Shown here piece by piece: positions 16,900 to 25,008 of a stretch of 64,000 bases of DNA. Within the stretch, counting starts at the first letter, position 1. Every line of letters begins with the position of its first letter. Below the pieces are notes generated by a model, which made no database searches, was not told the origin of the DNA, and saw only the letters and a program-made list of their open reading frames with translations. Made by a program: the position numbers and the translations under genes. Location: NCBI GenBank assembly GCA_025459175.1, contig JALORC010000011.1:1-64000 (forward strand), read 5' to 3'. The stretch is from Planctomycetota bacterium. Lineage in GTDB: Bacteria > Planctomycetota > UBA1135 > UBA2386.

Positions 16900-17913
16900 A
16901 TGAGCCAGCCAGCGGTCTCGATCGTGGTGGTCACGTCCGACCGGCTGGTCGACCTGCGCCGTTGCCTCGGCGAACTGCGGCGCCACCTCGCGGCGCCCGG
17001 ACTGCCCACCACCGAGGTGTTGACGGTGCACGCGCCGCACGACACGGCGTCGATGGCGATGGTGCGCGCCGAGTATCCGGAGGTCGCCGTGCACGTGGCC
17101 CCGCGGCGCCACCTGTCCGAACAGCGCAACCTCGGCGCCCGCCGAGCGCGCGGCGAGATCCTGATCTACCTCGACGACGACGCCTGGCCACGCGCCGGCT
17201 GGCTCGCGGCGCTGCTGCAGCCGTTCGCCGAGCCGCGGGTGCTGGCGGCCAGCGGGCCGGTGTTCCGCGGCGACGGCTCGCTGCAGTGCGAACGCCTCGC
17301 GGCGTCGCCGATCGGCCGCCTGATCCCGCTCGCGGCGGATCGACCGCTGCCGGCCGGCATGGCGCCGAGCTTCTCCGGCTGCAACCTCGCCCTGCGGCGC
17401 ACCGCGCTCTTCGCGATCGGCGGCTTCGACGAGAACCTGCCGTACCAGCCCGACGACATGGACGTGTGCGGGCGGCTGTTCCGGTTCGCGAACCGTTCTG
17501 CCGCGGCGCTGCACTACTGCCCGGCGGCCAAGGTCACCCACGAGTCGTCGCCCGGACCGTACCGACGCACGCTGCAGGATCGCGCCTGGTTCGTGGTCGC
17601 GCGCGACAACATGTACTTCGCGTGCCGCCACGCCGGGCCGGTCCGCGGTCTGCTCGGCGGAGTCGTGCTGCAGGTGCCGAAGCTGTGGCGCTTCGGCGCG
17701 TGGCTGCTGCAGGGCAAGCTCGGCCCGCTGCCGTTCGTGCGCTGCGTCGGCAAACACGTGGGCGGCATGCTGGCCGGCTGCTGGAAGGGCCTGACCGCGC
17801 GGGCGCGACTGCCGCTGCAGCCACTGCCGACGGCCGAACCGGGCAGCATCGCGGGCGCCACCGCAACCGCCGTCGAGGAGGCCGCGCCGTGCCGGACACC
17901 GCAGCCGATCTGA
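16900..17913 (+). CDS. family 2 glycosyltransferase
   Basis: 337 residues. GT-A fold: SIVVVTSDRLVDLRRCL at the nucleotide-binding strand, EQRNLGARRARGEILIYLDDDAWP with the DxD-type metal-binding acidic run, and GGFDENLPYQPDDMDVCGRL with the catalytic-base region (the E/D-D signature of GT2). The C-terminal third is Arg-rich with hydrophobic stretches, probably membrane-associated. Adds one sugar to a lipid-linked glycan; donor and acceptor are unknown. It overlaps the next glycosyltransferase gene by 25 bases. Confidence 0.85.
   Translation: MSQPAVSIVVVTSDRLVDLRRCLGELRRHLAAPGLPTTEVLTVHAPHDTASMAMVRAEYPEVAVHVAPRRHLSEQRNLGARRARGEILIYLDDDAWPRAGWLAALLQPFAEPRVLAASGPVFRGDGSLQCERLAASPIGRLIPLAADRPLPAGMAPSFSGCNLALRRTALFAIGGFDENLPYQPDDMDVCGRLFRFANRSAAALHYCPAAKVTHESSPGPYRRTLQDRAWFVVARDNMYFACRHAGPVRGLLGGVVLQVPKLWRFGAWLLQGKLGPLPFVRCVGKHVGGMLAGCWKGLTARARLPLQPLPTAEPGSIAGATATAVEEAAPCRTPQPI
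17875..17881 (+). promoter_or_regulatory. Shine-Dalgarno inside the preceding gene
   Basis: GAGGAGG, 7 bases before GTG 17889, lies within the end of the first glycosyltransferase gene. It decides the start of the second one in favour of GTG 17889 over GTG 17931. Confidence 0.65.
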
Positions 17914-18872
17914 GCGCACCGCCACGCGCGGTGGCCGCGGTCTCTTTGCACGAGCCTGCGTGCACAGCGGTGGTCGTGCACTATCGCGATGCCGCGAGCA
18001 CCGTGCGCTGCGTCGACTCCTTGCTGCAGCAGCAACCGACGCCCCCGGTGGTGGTCATCGACAACGCTTCGCCGGACGGCAGCGGCGCAGAGCTGGACCA
18101 CCAGCTCGCCGATCGTCCGCAGGTGCAGCTGCTGCATGCGCGGCACAACGGCGGCTTCGGCGCCGGCTGCAATCGTGGCATCGAACACGCGCTGCGGACC
18201 TGGCCGCGACTCGGCAGCGTGCTGCTGCTCAATCCGGATGCCGAACTGGCGCCCGGCGCGCTGGCCGAACTGCTGGCGACGCTGCGGGCCCGTCCACGCG
18301 CCGGCATCGTCGGGTGCTACATCGACGACGGCCGCGGGCGCACCTGGTTCGCCAACGGTCACATCCCGCGCTGGACCCTGACCGGCTTCCACCGGCCGGC
18401 CGACGGCGCGGGCGAGCACCCGACCACGTTCGTCACCGGCGCCTGCATGCTGCTGCGCGGCACTCTGCTGCAACAGGGCCTGCGGTTCGACGAACGGTTC
18501 TTCCTCTACTGCGAGGACGCCGACCTGTGCGAGCGCGTGCGGCGCGGCGGCGGCGAACTGTGGCTGACCCAGCGCGCGCGCGCCAGCCACCGCAGCGGCG
18601 GCAGCCAGCCCGGCCAGACCGTGCTCGGCGACTTCACCGCCGAACGGCTCTACTGGTTGACCCGGGCCAAGGTGCTGTTCGCGAGTCGGCACCTGTCGTG
18701 GCTGCAGCGCAGCTGCTTCCTGGTGTTGGCCGCGGTCGGAAAGCCGCTGGTCGGCGTGCTCAAGACGCGTTCGCTGCGCTTCCTCCGTCCCTACTGGCGC
18801 GGCCTGCGCGACGGCTGGCGGCAACGCCATGCCGCCCCGCAGCTGCCCGCGGCACTGCCCGACCACCACTGA
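17889..18872 (+). CDS. family 2 glycosyltransferase, rhamnosyltransferase-like
   Basis: 327 residues. ACTAVVVHYRDAASTVRCVDSL begins the GT-A domain (stated as pattern: hydrophobic strand, then Arg/Asp). NGGFGAGCNRGIEHAL and LLLNPDAELAPGAL are hallmarks of the rhamnosyltransferase-like GT2 branch (WbbL type), and FDERFFLYCEDADLCERV carries the ED/D acceptor motif. The C-terminal helices are amphipathic. The start is GTG with a strong ribosome binding site inside the upstream gene. It probably extends the same glycan as its neighbour. Confidence 0.86.
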   Translation: MPDTAADLSAPPRAVAAVSLHEPACTAVVVHYRDAASTVRCVDSLLQQQPTPPVVVIDNASPDGSGAELDHQLADRPQVQLLHARHNGGFGAGCNRGIEHALRTWPRLGSVLLLNPDAELAPGALAELLATLRARPRAGIVGCYIDDGRGRTWFANGHIPRWTLTGFHRPADGAGEHPTTFVTGACMLLRGTLLQQGLRFDERFFLYCEDADLCERVRRGGGELWLTQRARASHRSGGSQPGQTVLGDFTAERLYWLTRAKVLFASRHLSWLQRSCFLVLAAVGKPLVGVLKTRSLRFLRPYWRGLRDGWRQRHAAPQLPAALPDHH

Positions 18873-18879
18873 CCGGCCG

Positions 18880-19560
18880 ATGCACGACAACAGCAGACGC
18901 ATGTTCGAGCGCTACGCGCTCCCTCTGTTCACGGCGGACACCCGCGTGCTCGAGGTCGGCCCCGATGGTGTGCCGAGCAGCTATCGCCGGCTGGTGCAGC
19001 AGCGACTGGGACCCGCGGCGCCCGCGGTGTGGGACACGGTCGATCTCGCCGCCCGCCCCGGCCTGACGTTCGCCGCCGGCAGCGAATACGAGTTCCCGAT
19101 CGCCGACGGAGCCTACGACCTGGTGCTGTCGGGCCAGGTGCTCGAACACGTGCGCAAGCCGTGGCGCTGGCTGCCGGAGCTGGCACGGGTGTGCCGCCCG
19201 GGCGGCGCCGTGGTCACGCTCAGCCCGATCAGCTGGGCCTACCACGAAGCCCCGGTCGACTGCTGGCGCGCCTTCCCCGAGGGCCTGCGCGCGCTCTACG
19301 AAGAGGCCGGCCTCGAGGTCCTCGACTCGCGTTGGGAGACGCTGGAGCCGCGCGGCTGGCTGCCGCGCTGTCCGCGGCCGATCAGCGACCACGCTCCGGG
19401 CCCGGTCTACAAGCTGGCCCGGTTGGTCGGCTGGCCGTTGGCGCGGTCCTACGATGCGGTCACCATCGGCCGCAAACCGGTGTCGGCGCAGCCGGAATCG
19501 GCTCGCCCGGGCGCCGAGGCGCCGCCGCGAACGGCGCGCATCCCGGCGCTCAGCGACTGA
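18880..19560 (+). CDS. SAM-dependent methyltransferase (type 11)
   Basis: 226 residues. Motif I is TRVLEVGPDGVPSSY, with VDLAAR as the second acidic strand and FPIADGAYDLVLSGQVLEHV as the typical type 11 motif. WLPELARVCRPGGAVVTL completes the fold. The Ala/Pro-rich last 35 residues look disordered. It ends the polysaccharide cluster and probably methylates a sugar or its carrier. It is convergent with the XRE gene, 6 bases apart. Confidence 0.8.
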   Translation: MHDNSRRMFERYALPLFTADTRVLEVGPDGVPSSYRRLVQQRLGPAAPAVWDTVDLAARPGLTFAAGSEYEFPIADGAYDLVLSGQVLEHVRKPWRWLPELARVCRPGGAVVTLSPISWAYHEAPVDCWRAFPEGLRALYEEAGLEVLDSRWETLEPRGWLPRCPRPISDHAPGPVYKLARLVGWPLARSYDAVTIGRKPVSAQPESARPGAEAPPRTARIPALSD

Positions 19561-19566
19561 GCGGCA

Positions 19567-20124
19567 TCAGCCCGGCATCTGCGCCATCGCGCTCTTCAGC
19601 ACGCTCTTCGCGACCGGCTTGCTGCGCGGCTTACGCTGCCCCATCAGCTCGCGGGTCAGCACTTCCTCGAGTTCGTGGTCGCGCTTGTGGGACGCCGCCT
19701 GCAGACCGACTTCGAGCTCCTTCGCGGCGGCTGCGGTCGGGCAGGTGATGCGCTGGGTCTGCGCGCTAGCGTCGTAGAAGCGGGCGCCGGGCTGCACGGC
19801 GACCAGCCGCACGCCGTCGTGGGTGGTGACCATCGCCCCCTCGGGCACCTCGAGCCAGTTGCCGCGCGCCACCACGCTGTCGCGGTCCGACCAGCGGTCC
19901 CGACTCGCAGGATCGATCGGCCGCTCGTCGTCGAGCAGGTAGCTCGGGGTGACGTCGTAGTGCTTGCACAGCGCAAGCAGCATCGGCAGGGTCGGCAGCG
20001 ACCGCCCCTGCTCCAGGTGCGACATCGTGGCCGGACGCACGCCGAGAGTCTTGGCGGTGACTCCCTGCGCTTCGCGCTTCAGGCGAGTACGGAGGTAGAA
20101 CAGCTTGAGGTGCAGACGCCGCAT
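19567..20124 (-). CDS. XRE-family transcriptional regulator
   Basis: 185 residues. A Cro/C1-type helix-turn-helix covers about residues 5-65: LRTRLKREAQGVTAKTLGV, then RPATMSHLEQGRSLPTLPM with the recognition helix, and HYDVTPSYLLDD. The rest has no recognised domain; residues 75-130 look beta-rich and could bind a ligand, and the C-terminus is basic. ATG 20124 puts the domain at the usual distance; an ATG at 20172 would add a Pro-rich 16 residues. It faces away from rsmJ with 225 bases between the starts. It might control the adjacent glycan cluster or itself. Confidence 0.8.
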   Translation of the reverse strand: MRRLHLKLFYLRTRLKREAQGVTAKTLGVRPATMSHLEQGRSLPTLPMLLALCKHYDVTPSYLLDDERPIDPASRDRWSDRDSVVARGNWLEVPEGAMVTTHDGVRLVAVQPGARFYDASAQTQRITCPTAAAAKELEVGLQAASHKRDHELEEVLTRELMGQRKPRSKPVAKSVLKSAMAQMPG

Positions 20125-20192
20125 GGACGGGAGGGAGGTTGTCGGAGGGGGGACCGGCGCAATACCGTGCATCGGCAGTGCGATCGCGATCT

Positions 20193-20205
20193 GCGAAAGT
20201 CTAGC
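20193..20205 (-). promoter_or_regulatory. possible promoter element of the XRE gene
   Basis: The 13 bases GCTAGACTTTCGC, identical to the element at 13250-13262 and at a similar distance (69 bases) from the start codon. TAGACT can serve as -10; no good -35 here. Confidence 0.4.
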
Positions 20206-20349
20206 ACCAAGGCGAGCGGTGCAGGTTGCTCAGGGGGTTCGAGGATCCCGGTTCGGGCCTCGGCGGCTGTGGACCGCCATGGCATCGAGCCGTGCGCGGC
20301 GCCATTCTGTTCAGCCGGTCCGAGCTCCAGCGAACAGAACAGACCACGA

Positions 20350-21096
20350 ATGGCCAATAGACAGCGGACGCCGGAAGTAACACTCGCTCCGCCGGCTTGT
20401 GGCAGGGATGTGGCAAATGCGGCCCGCTTCGGCGTGCCGCTCGCCGCGACCCGAGATCCCGAGCAGTGGCAGCTGGCCAGAATGGCAGGCCGACTGACGC
20501 TGTGTGCGCCCCGGGACCAGGGTGGGCTGGAGGTCGACCTGGAGCTGCGGTTCGGCCCGCTGGCCCAACGCCTGCACAGCTGCCGCCGGAGCGACCCGTT
20601 GCCGCGCGCGTGCGGGCTCGGCCGCCGCGCCGAACCGCTGACGGTGATCGATGCCATGGCCGGGCTGTGTCGCGATGCCATGGTGCTGTCGCAGCTGGGT
20701 TGCCTGGTAACGGCCATCGAGCGGGTTCCGGCCCTGGCCATGCTCGGCCACGACGCGGTCGAGCCGACCTGGCTGGCGCCGCGAATGGCCGTGATTTCGG
20801 CGCCAGCGGAGACCTGGTTGCAGGAACATGCGGCGGACGCGAGGCCCGACGTGATCTACCTCGACCCGATGTTCGCGACCGCCGGCACCGCCCAGGTGAA
20901 GAAGGACATGCAGATCTGCCGCCTGCTGGCCGGCCCACCCGACGACCCGCTGCCGCTGCTGGCGCTGGCCCGGCAACTGGCCACGGATCGGGTGGTCGTC
21001 AAGCGCCACCACGGCGCACCGCCGCTGCTCGACGGAGTGTCGACCGCGGTCGAGGGCGAACGCGTGCGCTTCGATGTCTACCTGAAGCCGCGGTAG
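20350..21096 (+). CDS. rsmJ: 16S rRNA (guanine1516-N2)-methyltransferase RsmJ
   Basis: 248 residues. The second half matches RsmJ closely: VIDAMAGLCRDAMVLSQLGC (motif I), AIERVPALAML, DVIYLDPMF (catalytic region, where the family has VYLDPMFP), VKKDMQ, LATDRVVVKRHHGAPPL and a final RFDVYL. Modifies G1516 in helix 45 of 16S rRNA. The DPMF motif keeps the Asp-Pro but lacks the Pro that usually follows. The N-terminal 60 residues diverge. ATG 20350 is the first plausible start. The 3' end overlaps the convergent prmA gene by 19 bases. Confidence 0.88.
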   Translation: MANRQRTPEVTLAPPACGRDVANAARFGVPLAATRDPEQWQLARMAGRLTLCAPRDQGGLEVDLELRFGPLAQRLHSCRRSDPLPRACGLGRRAEPLTVIDAMAGLCRDAMVLSQLGCLVTAIERVPALAMLGHDAVEPTWLAPRMAVISAPAETWLQEHAADARPDVIYLDPMFATAGTAQVKKDMQICRLLAGPPDDPLPLLALARQLATDRVVVKRHHGAPPLLDGVSTAVEGERVRFDVYLKPR

Positions 21097-21860
21097 GCGA
21101 CCGACGTGAACTCGCCCACCGTCTCGCGATGTGCGACCGGACGCGGCACCAGGGCAGCGACCGCCTCGACCTCCGTCGCGCGCAGGCCGCTGAGCACCAG
21201 CGCCCGCAGCCCGGTCCAGCGGTCGAGGATCGCCGGCATCGCCGCCCGCAGTTCGCTGCCGGTCATGTTGGCGACCACCCCATCGGCGCGCCGGCACCGT
21301 TCCGGGCCACCGAGGTGCACGGCGGCGGTCGGCAGCAGTTCGGACGCGGCCTGCACCGAGGCCGGGTCGATGTCGCAGGCGTCGATCTGGCGACAGCCGC
21401 GAACGTGGGCGTAGAGGGCCAGGATGCCGGAGCCGCAGCCGATGTCGGCGAAGCTCGGCGGCGCGTCCCACACCGCGTGCAGGCACCGCAACGCGGCCTG
21501 GGTGCTGCCGTGCTCGCCGCTGCCGAAGGCGCCGCCGCGCGGCAGGATCAGCTCGATGCCTCGGAAACCGGCCGGCCGCTCGACCCACGGCGGTCGCACC
21601 AGCAGGTCGGCGGCGACCTGGATCGGCGCATCGTGTTCGAGACCGGTCACGGTCGCGGCCGCCGGATCGAGCACGAGTTCGCGCACGACGACGTCGGCGA
21701 ACGGCAGCGGCGGCAGCGGCCCGTCCAGCCATACCGTCACGACCTGTTCGTCCTCGATCGCGCCCTGCACCTCGGCGTGCACGTGCAGCCAGTCGAGCGC
21801 CTCGGCCGCGCGTTCGCCGCGCAGTTCGAACGCCCGCACGAGCTCGTCGCCGCCCGTCAT
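21078..21860 (-). CDS. prmA: ribosomal protein L11 methyltransferase-like protein
   Basis: 260 residues. PrmA trimethylates lysines and the N-terminus of ribosomal protein L11. The middle reads RGGAFGSGEHGSTQAALRCL, where PrmA usually has GxAFGTGxHxTT, then FADIGCGSGILALYAH and the second acidic strand DACDIDP. VVANMTGSELRAAMPAI stands for the usual NILA..L motif. The altered GSGEHGST loop makes the specificity less sure: a related small-molecule or protein methyltransferase is possible. Start codon overlaps the coaC stop (ATGA). Confidence 0.7.
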   Translation of the reverse strand: MTGGDELVRAFELRGERAAEALDWLHVHAEVQGAIEDEQVVTVWLDGPLPPLPFADVVVRELVLDPAAATVTGLEHDAPIQVAADLLVRPPWVERPAGFRGIELILPRGGAFGSGEHGSTQAALRCLHAVWDAPPSFADIGCGSGILALYAHVRGCRQIDACDIDPASVQAASELLPTAAVHLGGPERCRRADGVVANMTGSELRAAMPAILDRWTGLRALVLSGLRATEVEAVAALVPRPVAHRETVGEFTSVAYRGFR

Positions 21861-22402
21861 GGCGCCGCCGCCGCGAGCTGCAGCGCGCGCTCGAGAATCG
21901 TGTCGGGCTCGACCATGCGACCGATCGCGTCGTAACCCTCGGCGAGGTGGCCGCTGACCGGACCGAGCACGTGCAGGCCGCGCGCGCGCAGCACCGCGGT
22001 GTTGTGCTGCACGGCCGGCGACAGCCACATCGCGTCGTTCATCGCCGGGCACAGCAGGATCGGACAGCGGCAGGTGAGCGCCAGCAGCGTCACCGGATCG
22101 TCGGCCGCACCCTGGGCCAGACGGGCCAGCAGACCGGCCGTGGCGGGAGCGATCACGTAGACTTGCGCGCGCCGGGCAGCCTCGATGTGCGGTGCGGTGC
22201 CGTCGGCGTCGATCTGCGTCGACGACAGGATCGCGCGCTGCCCCGACAGGCCCTCGAACGTCAGCGCCCCTATGTAGTCGGTCGCCCGCGCCGTCATCGC
22301 CACGCGCACCCGGGCGCCGCGCTGCACCAGGCGGCTGCACAGGAACGCCAGCTTGTAGGCGGCGATGCCACCGCCGATGCCGAGCAACACCTCGGCGCTC
22401 AT
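21857..22402 (-). CDS. coaC: phosphopantothenoylcysteine decarboxylase (stand-alone CoaC-type flavoprotein)
   Basis: 181 residues. An HFCD-family flavoprotein that decarboxylates phosphopantothenoylcysteine in coenzyme A synthesis. It shows GIGGGIAAYK (FMN loop), the active-site His in PHIEAARRAQ followed by VIAPATAG, and CPAMNDAMW, the PxMNxxMW substrate motif. It stops where bacterial Dfp proteins continue into the CoaB synthetase domain, so the ligase must be coded elsewhere. It sits between gmk and prmA with 4-base overlaps at both ends. Confidence 0.85.
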   Translation of the reverse strand: MSAEVLLGIGGGIAAYKLAFLCSRLVQRGARVRVAMTARATDYIGALTFEGLSGQRAILSSTQIDADGTAPHIEAARRAQVYVIAPATAGLLARLAQGAADDPVTLLALTCRCPILLCPAMNDAMWLSPAVQHNTAVLRARGLHVLGPVSGHLAEGYDAIGRMVEPDTILERALQLAAAAP

Positions 22403-22974
22403 GACCGCAGCAGCGCCTGCACGGCGCCGATGGTCTGCTCGAGATCGCGGTTCTCGAGGATCACGTCGTAGAGCGGTCGCCCGGCGACCGTCTCGCGCGC
22501 GGCGGCGAGTTCGTCCTCGGCGATGCGCACGCGCTGCTCGATCTCCTGCGAGTCGTTGGTGCCGCGCAGCTGCAGCCGCCGCCGCAGCTCGGCGATGCTC
22601 GGCGGGGCGATGAACACGTACAGGCCCTCCTGACCGCGCTCGCGCAGCTGGCGCGTGCCCTTGACCTCGATTTCGACCAGGAACGTGCGGCCCTGCGCCA
22701 GCGCCTGGTCCATCGGCCAGCGCGGCGTGCCGTAGAGGTTGCCGTTGTAGGTCGCCCACTCGAGGAACTGGTTCTCCGCCAGCCGGCGCTGGAAGTCCTC
22801 GCGCGACAGGAAGTGGTAGTCGATGCCCTCGCGCTCCCCGGGCCGCATGACGCGCGTGGTCGCACTGACCGAGAACTCGATGCCCGGCTGCTGCTTGAGC
22901 GCCCGACACACCGAGGTCTTGCCGGCGCCGGACGGCCCCGAGATCACGACCAGCCTGCCGCGGAGGTTGCTCAT
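22399..22974 (-). CDS. gmk: guanylate kinase
   Basis: 191 residues. Phosphorylates GMP to GDP. The P-loop is ISGPSGAGKTSV, the GMP-binding region is ATTRVMRPGEREGIDYHFLS, and EWATYNGNLYGTP follows, with FIAPPSIAELRRRL and LENRDLEQT at the end. All substrate residues I can place are kept. Coupled to yicC upstream and coaC downstream by ATGA overlaps. The yicC-gmk pair is conserved across bacteria; rpoZ, commonly next, is absent. Confidence 0.95.
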   Translation of the reverse strand: MSNLRGRLVVISGPSGAGKTSVCRALKQQPGIEFSVSATTRVMRPGEREGIDYHFLSREDFQRRLAENQFLEWATYNGNLYGTPRWPMDQALAQGRTFLVEIEVKGTRQLRERGQEGLYVFIAPPSIAELRRRLQLRGTNDSQEIEQRVRIAEDELAAARETVAGRPLYDVILENRDLEQTIGAVQALLRS

Positions 22975-23849
22975 TCGAGATTCGCTGCCTGTTCCTTCAT
23001 CCGTTCGATCGCGGTCTTCATCGCCACCACGGTGTGAGCCATCGCCGCGTCCGGCGACTTCGAGCCGAGTGTGTTGGTCTCGCGCAGCAGTTCCTGCAGC
23101 AGGAACTCGAGCCGGCGGCCGACCTCGCCGCCGCGGCCGAGCACCGCGCGCAGTTCGCCGAGGTGCGCCTGCAGCCGCTGCAGTTCTTCGGCGACGTCGA
23201 TGCGGTCGGCGAACAACGCCACTTCCCGGATCACGTCGACGGCCGGCGGCGACTGCGGCAGATGGTGCGCGATGAAGTCGTTGACCCGCTGCAGCAAGCG
23301 CTCGCGGTAGAGCACCGCCAGCTCCGGCGCGCGCAGAGCGACCTGCTGCACCGCGAGCGCGAACTCGTCGAGCAACGCCGCGATCATGCCGGCGGTGCCG
23401 GCCCCTTCGGTGCGGCGGTGTCGTGTCAGGTCGACCAAGGCCTGCTCGAACAGCGAACGCAGCTTCGGCGGCAGCGGTCGGGAGGTCATCGCGTCGCCGC
23501 GCGAGCTGGCGTTGACGACCTGCAGCACATCGGCAAACACCGGCGGTGGCAGCCGCAGCTCGGTGGCCAACTCGTTCAACCCGGTCGCCACGGCCCGCAG
23601 CAGCTCGCGGTCCGGCAGCGGCGGCGCCACCTGGGCTCGCTCCACCACCACCTGCACCGAACCGCGATGCACGTGCTGGCGCACGAGCTCCTCGATCGCC
23701 GCGTCGAAGCCGCTGCAGGCCGGCGGCAACCGCAGCTTGGCGGCGAAGCCGCGGCCGTTGACGGTGCGCACTTCGATCCGCAGCTCGCCGAGCTCGGTCG
23801 GGCCGGCGGCGAAACCGACCCCGGTCATGCTGTGCGTCGTTCGTTCCAT
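22971..23849 (-). CDS. yicC: YicC/YloC family endoribonuclease
   Basis: 292 residues. The N-terminus has HSMTGVGFA and EVRTVNGRG, and the C-terminus ETNTLGSKSPDAAMAHTVVAM then KTAIERMKEQAANLE, the hallmarks of the family, which in Bacteroidetes-to-Proteobacteria act as RNA-degrading enzymes. The family's usual KSVNSRF appears as RTVNGRG, a conservative change. First gene of yicC-gmk-coaC-prmA. Confidence 0.9.
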   Translation of the reverse strand: MERTTHSMTGVGFAAGPTELGELRIEVRTVNGRGFAAKLRLPPACSGFDAAIEELVRQHVHRGSVQVVVERAQVAPPLPDRELLRAVATGLNELATELRLPPPVFADVLQVVNASSRGDAMTSRPLPPKLRSLFEQALVDLTRHRRTEGAGTAGMIAALLDEFALAVQQVALRAPELAVLYRERLLQRVNDFIAHHLPQSPPAVDVIREVALFADRIDVAEELQRLQAHLGELRAVLGRGGEVGRRLEFLLQELLRETNTLGSKSPDAAMAHTVVAMKTAIERMKEQAANLE

Positions 23850-23901
23850 CGCGCCATCGCCTCACACGGCCGAGCGGCCTCGACCCGGCTCCGCCAGGGT
23901 C

Positions 23902-23916
23902 CCCGGCGCCGCCGGG
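23902..23916 (-). terminator. small hairpin after secG
   Basis: Arms CCCGGC and GCCGGG (6 bp, 3-base loop) beginning 2 bases after the secG stop. No T-run. Weak, but correctly placed between secG and yicC. Confidence 0.35.
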
Positions 23917-23917
23917 A

Positions 23918-24151
23918 TCAGCTGGCGTTCCAGGTGGCGCTGATCAGGATCGCCGAGCCGCAGAAGATCGCCGCCAGCAGGAAGGTGAAGCGGTTGATGC
24001 CGCCCGACTTGACGCCGAAGGTCTCGGCGCCCATGCCGCCGAAGGCCTCGGCGAGGCCACCGCCCTTCGACTCCTGCAGCAAAATGACGACGGTCATCAA
24101 CACGGCCGACGCGAAGAACAGGACCCAACCGAGATAGTGCAGATAGATCAT
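23918..24151 (-). CDS. secG: preprotein translocase subunit SecG
   Basis: 77 residues with two hydrophobic segments (about 5-25 and 53-72) and the family stretch LLQESKGGGLAEAFGG between them. SecG is the small accessory subunit of the SecYEG channel and helps SecA-driven export. Lies 89 bases after tpiA, the usual neighbour in many bacteria. Confidence 0.92.
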   Translation of the reverse strand: MIYLHYLGWVLFFASAVLMTVVILLQESKGGGLAEAFGGMGAETFGVKSGGINRFTFLLAAIFCGSAILISATWNAS

Positions 24152-24240
24152 GACAACAGCGGCCGCAGGTCCGGCCTCCAGGGTTCACAGGCGACAGATT
24201 GGGAAGAATGACGGCCGCGGCGATCGGCCGCGACCGGGGT

Positions 24241-25008
24241 TCAACGGTCGTATTCGATGATGGGCAGGAAGGTCTCGGCCTGCAGGCTGGCGCCGCCGAC
24301 CAACAGTCCGTCGACACTGTCGATGGCCATCAGCTCCTTGGCGTTGTCGGGCTTGACGCTGCCGCCGTAGAGGATGCGCATCAGGTTGGCCGCGTCCTCG
24401 CCGAGGCGCTGCACCAGCCACTTGCGGATCGAACGGTGCGCCTGGCCCACCTGCTCGATCGTGGCGGTCTCGCCGGTGCCGATCGCCCACACCGGTTCGT
24501 AGGCGATCGTCAGCCGGTGGGCATCCTCGGCGCGGATCTTCTCGAAGCCGCTCTCGAGCTGGCGCTTCAAGACCCGCTCGGTCTTGTTGCCCTTGCGCTC
24601 GTCGAGCGTCTCGCCGATGCAGTAGATCGGCAGCAGGTCGCTGTCCAACGCCGCGCGCAGCTTGCGGCCCATCCACTCGTCGGGCTCGTGGAAGACGTGG
24701 CGGCGCTCGCTGTGGCCGACCAGCACGCGGTCGGCGCCGACCTCGCGCAGCATGCGCGCCGCCAGCTCCCCGGTGAACGCGCCGTTGGCCTCGAACCAGC
24801 AGTTCTGGCCACCGACGCCGAGCGGCGAGCCCTGGGCCACCGCGCTGACGTCGGCGAGGTAGATGGAGGGCACGAAGAACGCGACCTCGCGGTCGCCGCC
24901 GTCGCCGAGCCGCCCCTTGACGGTCTTGATCAGGTCCAGCGACCGCGCCCGGTCGAGGTTCATCTTCCAGTTGCCGGCGATGTAAGGCTTGCGAGTGCTT
25001 CGAGTCAC
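24241..25008 (-). CDS. tpiA: triosephosphate isomerase
   Basis: 255 residues. Interconverts dihydroxyacetone phosphate and glyceraldehyde-3-phosphate. Catalytic residues are present: K15 in AGNWKMN, H99 in VGHSERR, E171 in [12 protein letters not shown]; the phosphate loop is [11 protein letters not shown] and [11 protein letters not shown] at 25008 overlaps the aroF-like stop (GTGA) and gives the standard N-terminus; the longer frame upstream is not needed. Confidence 0.95.
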   Translation of the reverse strand: MTRSTRKPYIAGNWKMNLDRARSLDLIKTVKGRLGDGGDREVAFFVPSIYLADVSAVAQGSPLGVGGQNCWFEANGAFTGELAARMLREVGADRVLVGHSERRHVFHEPDEWMGRKLRAALDSDLLPIYCIGETLDERKGNKTERVLKRQLESGFEKIRAEDAHRLTIAYEPVWAIGTGETATIEQVGQAHRSIRKWLVQRLGEDAANLMRILYGGSVKPDNAKELMAIDSVDGLLVGGASLQAETFLPIIEYDR

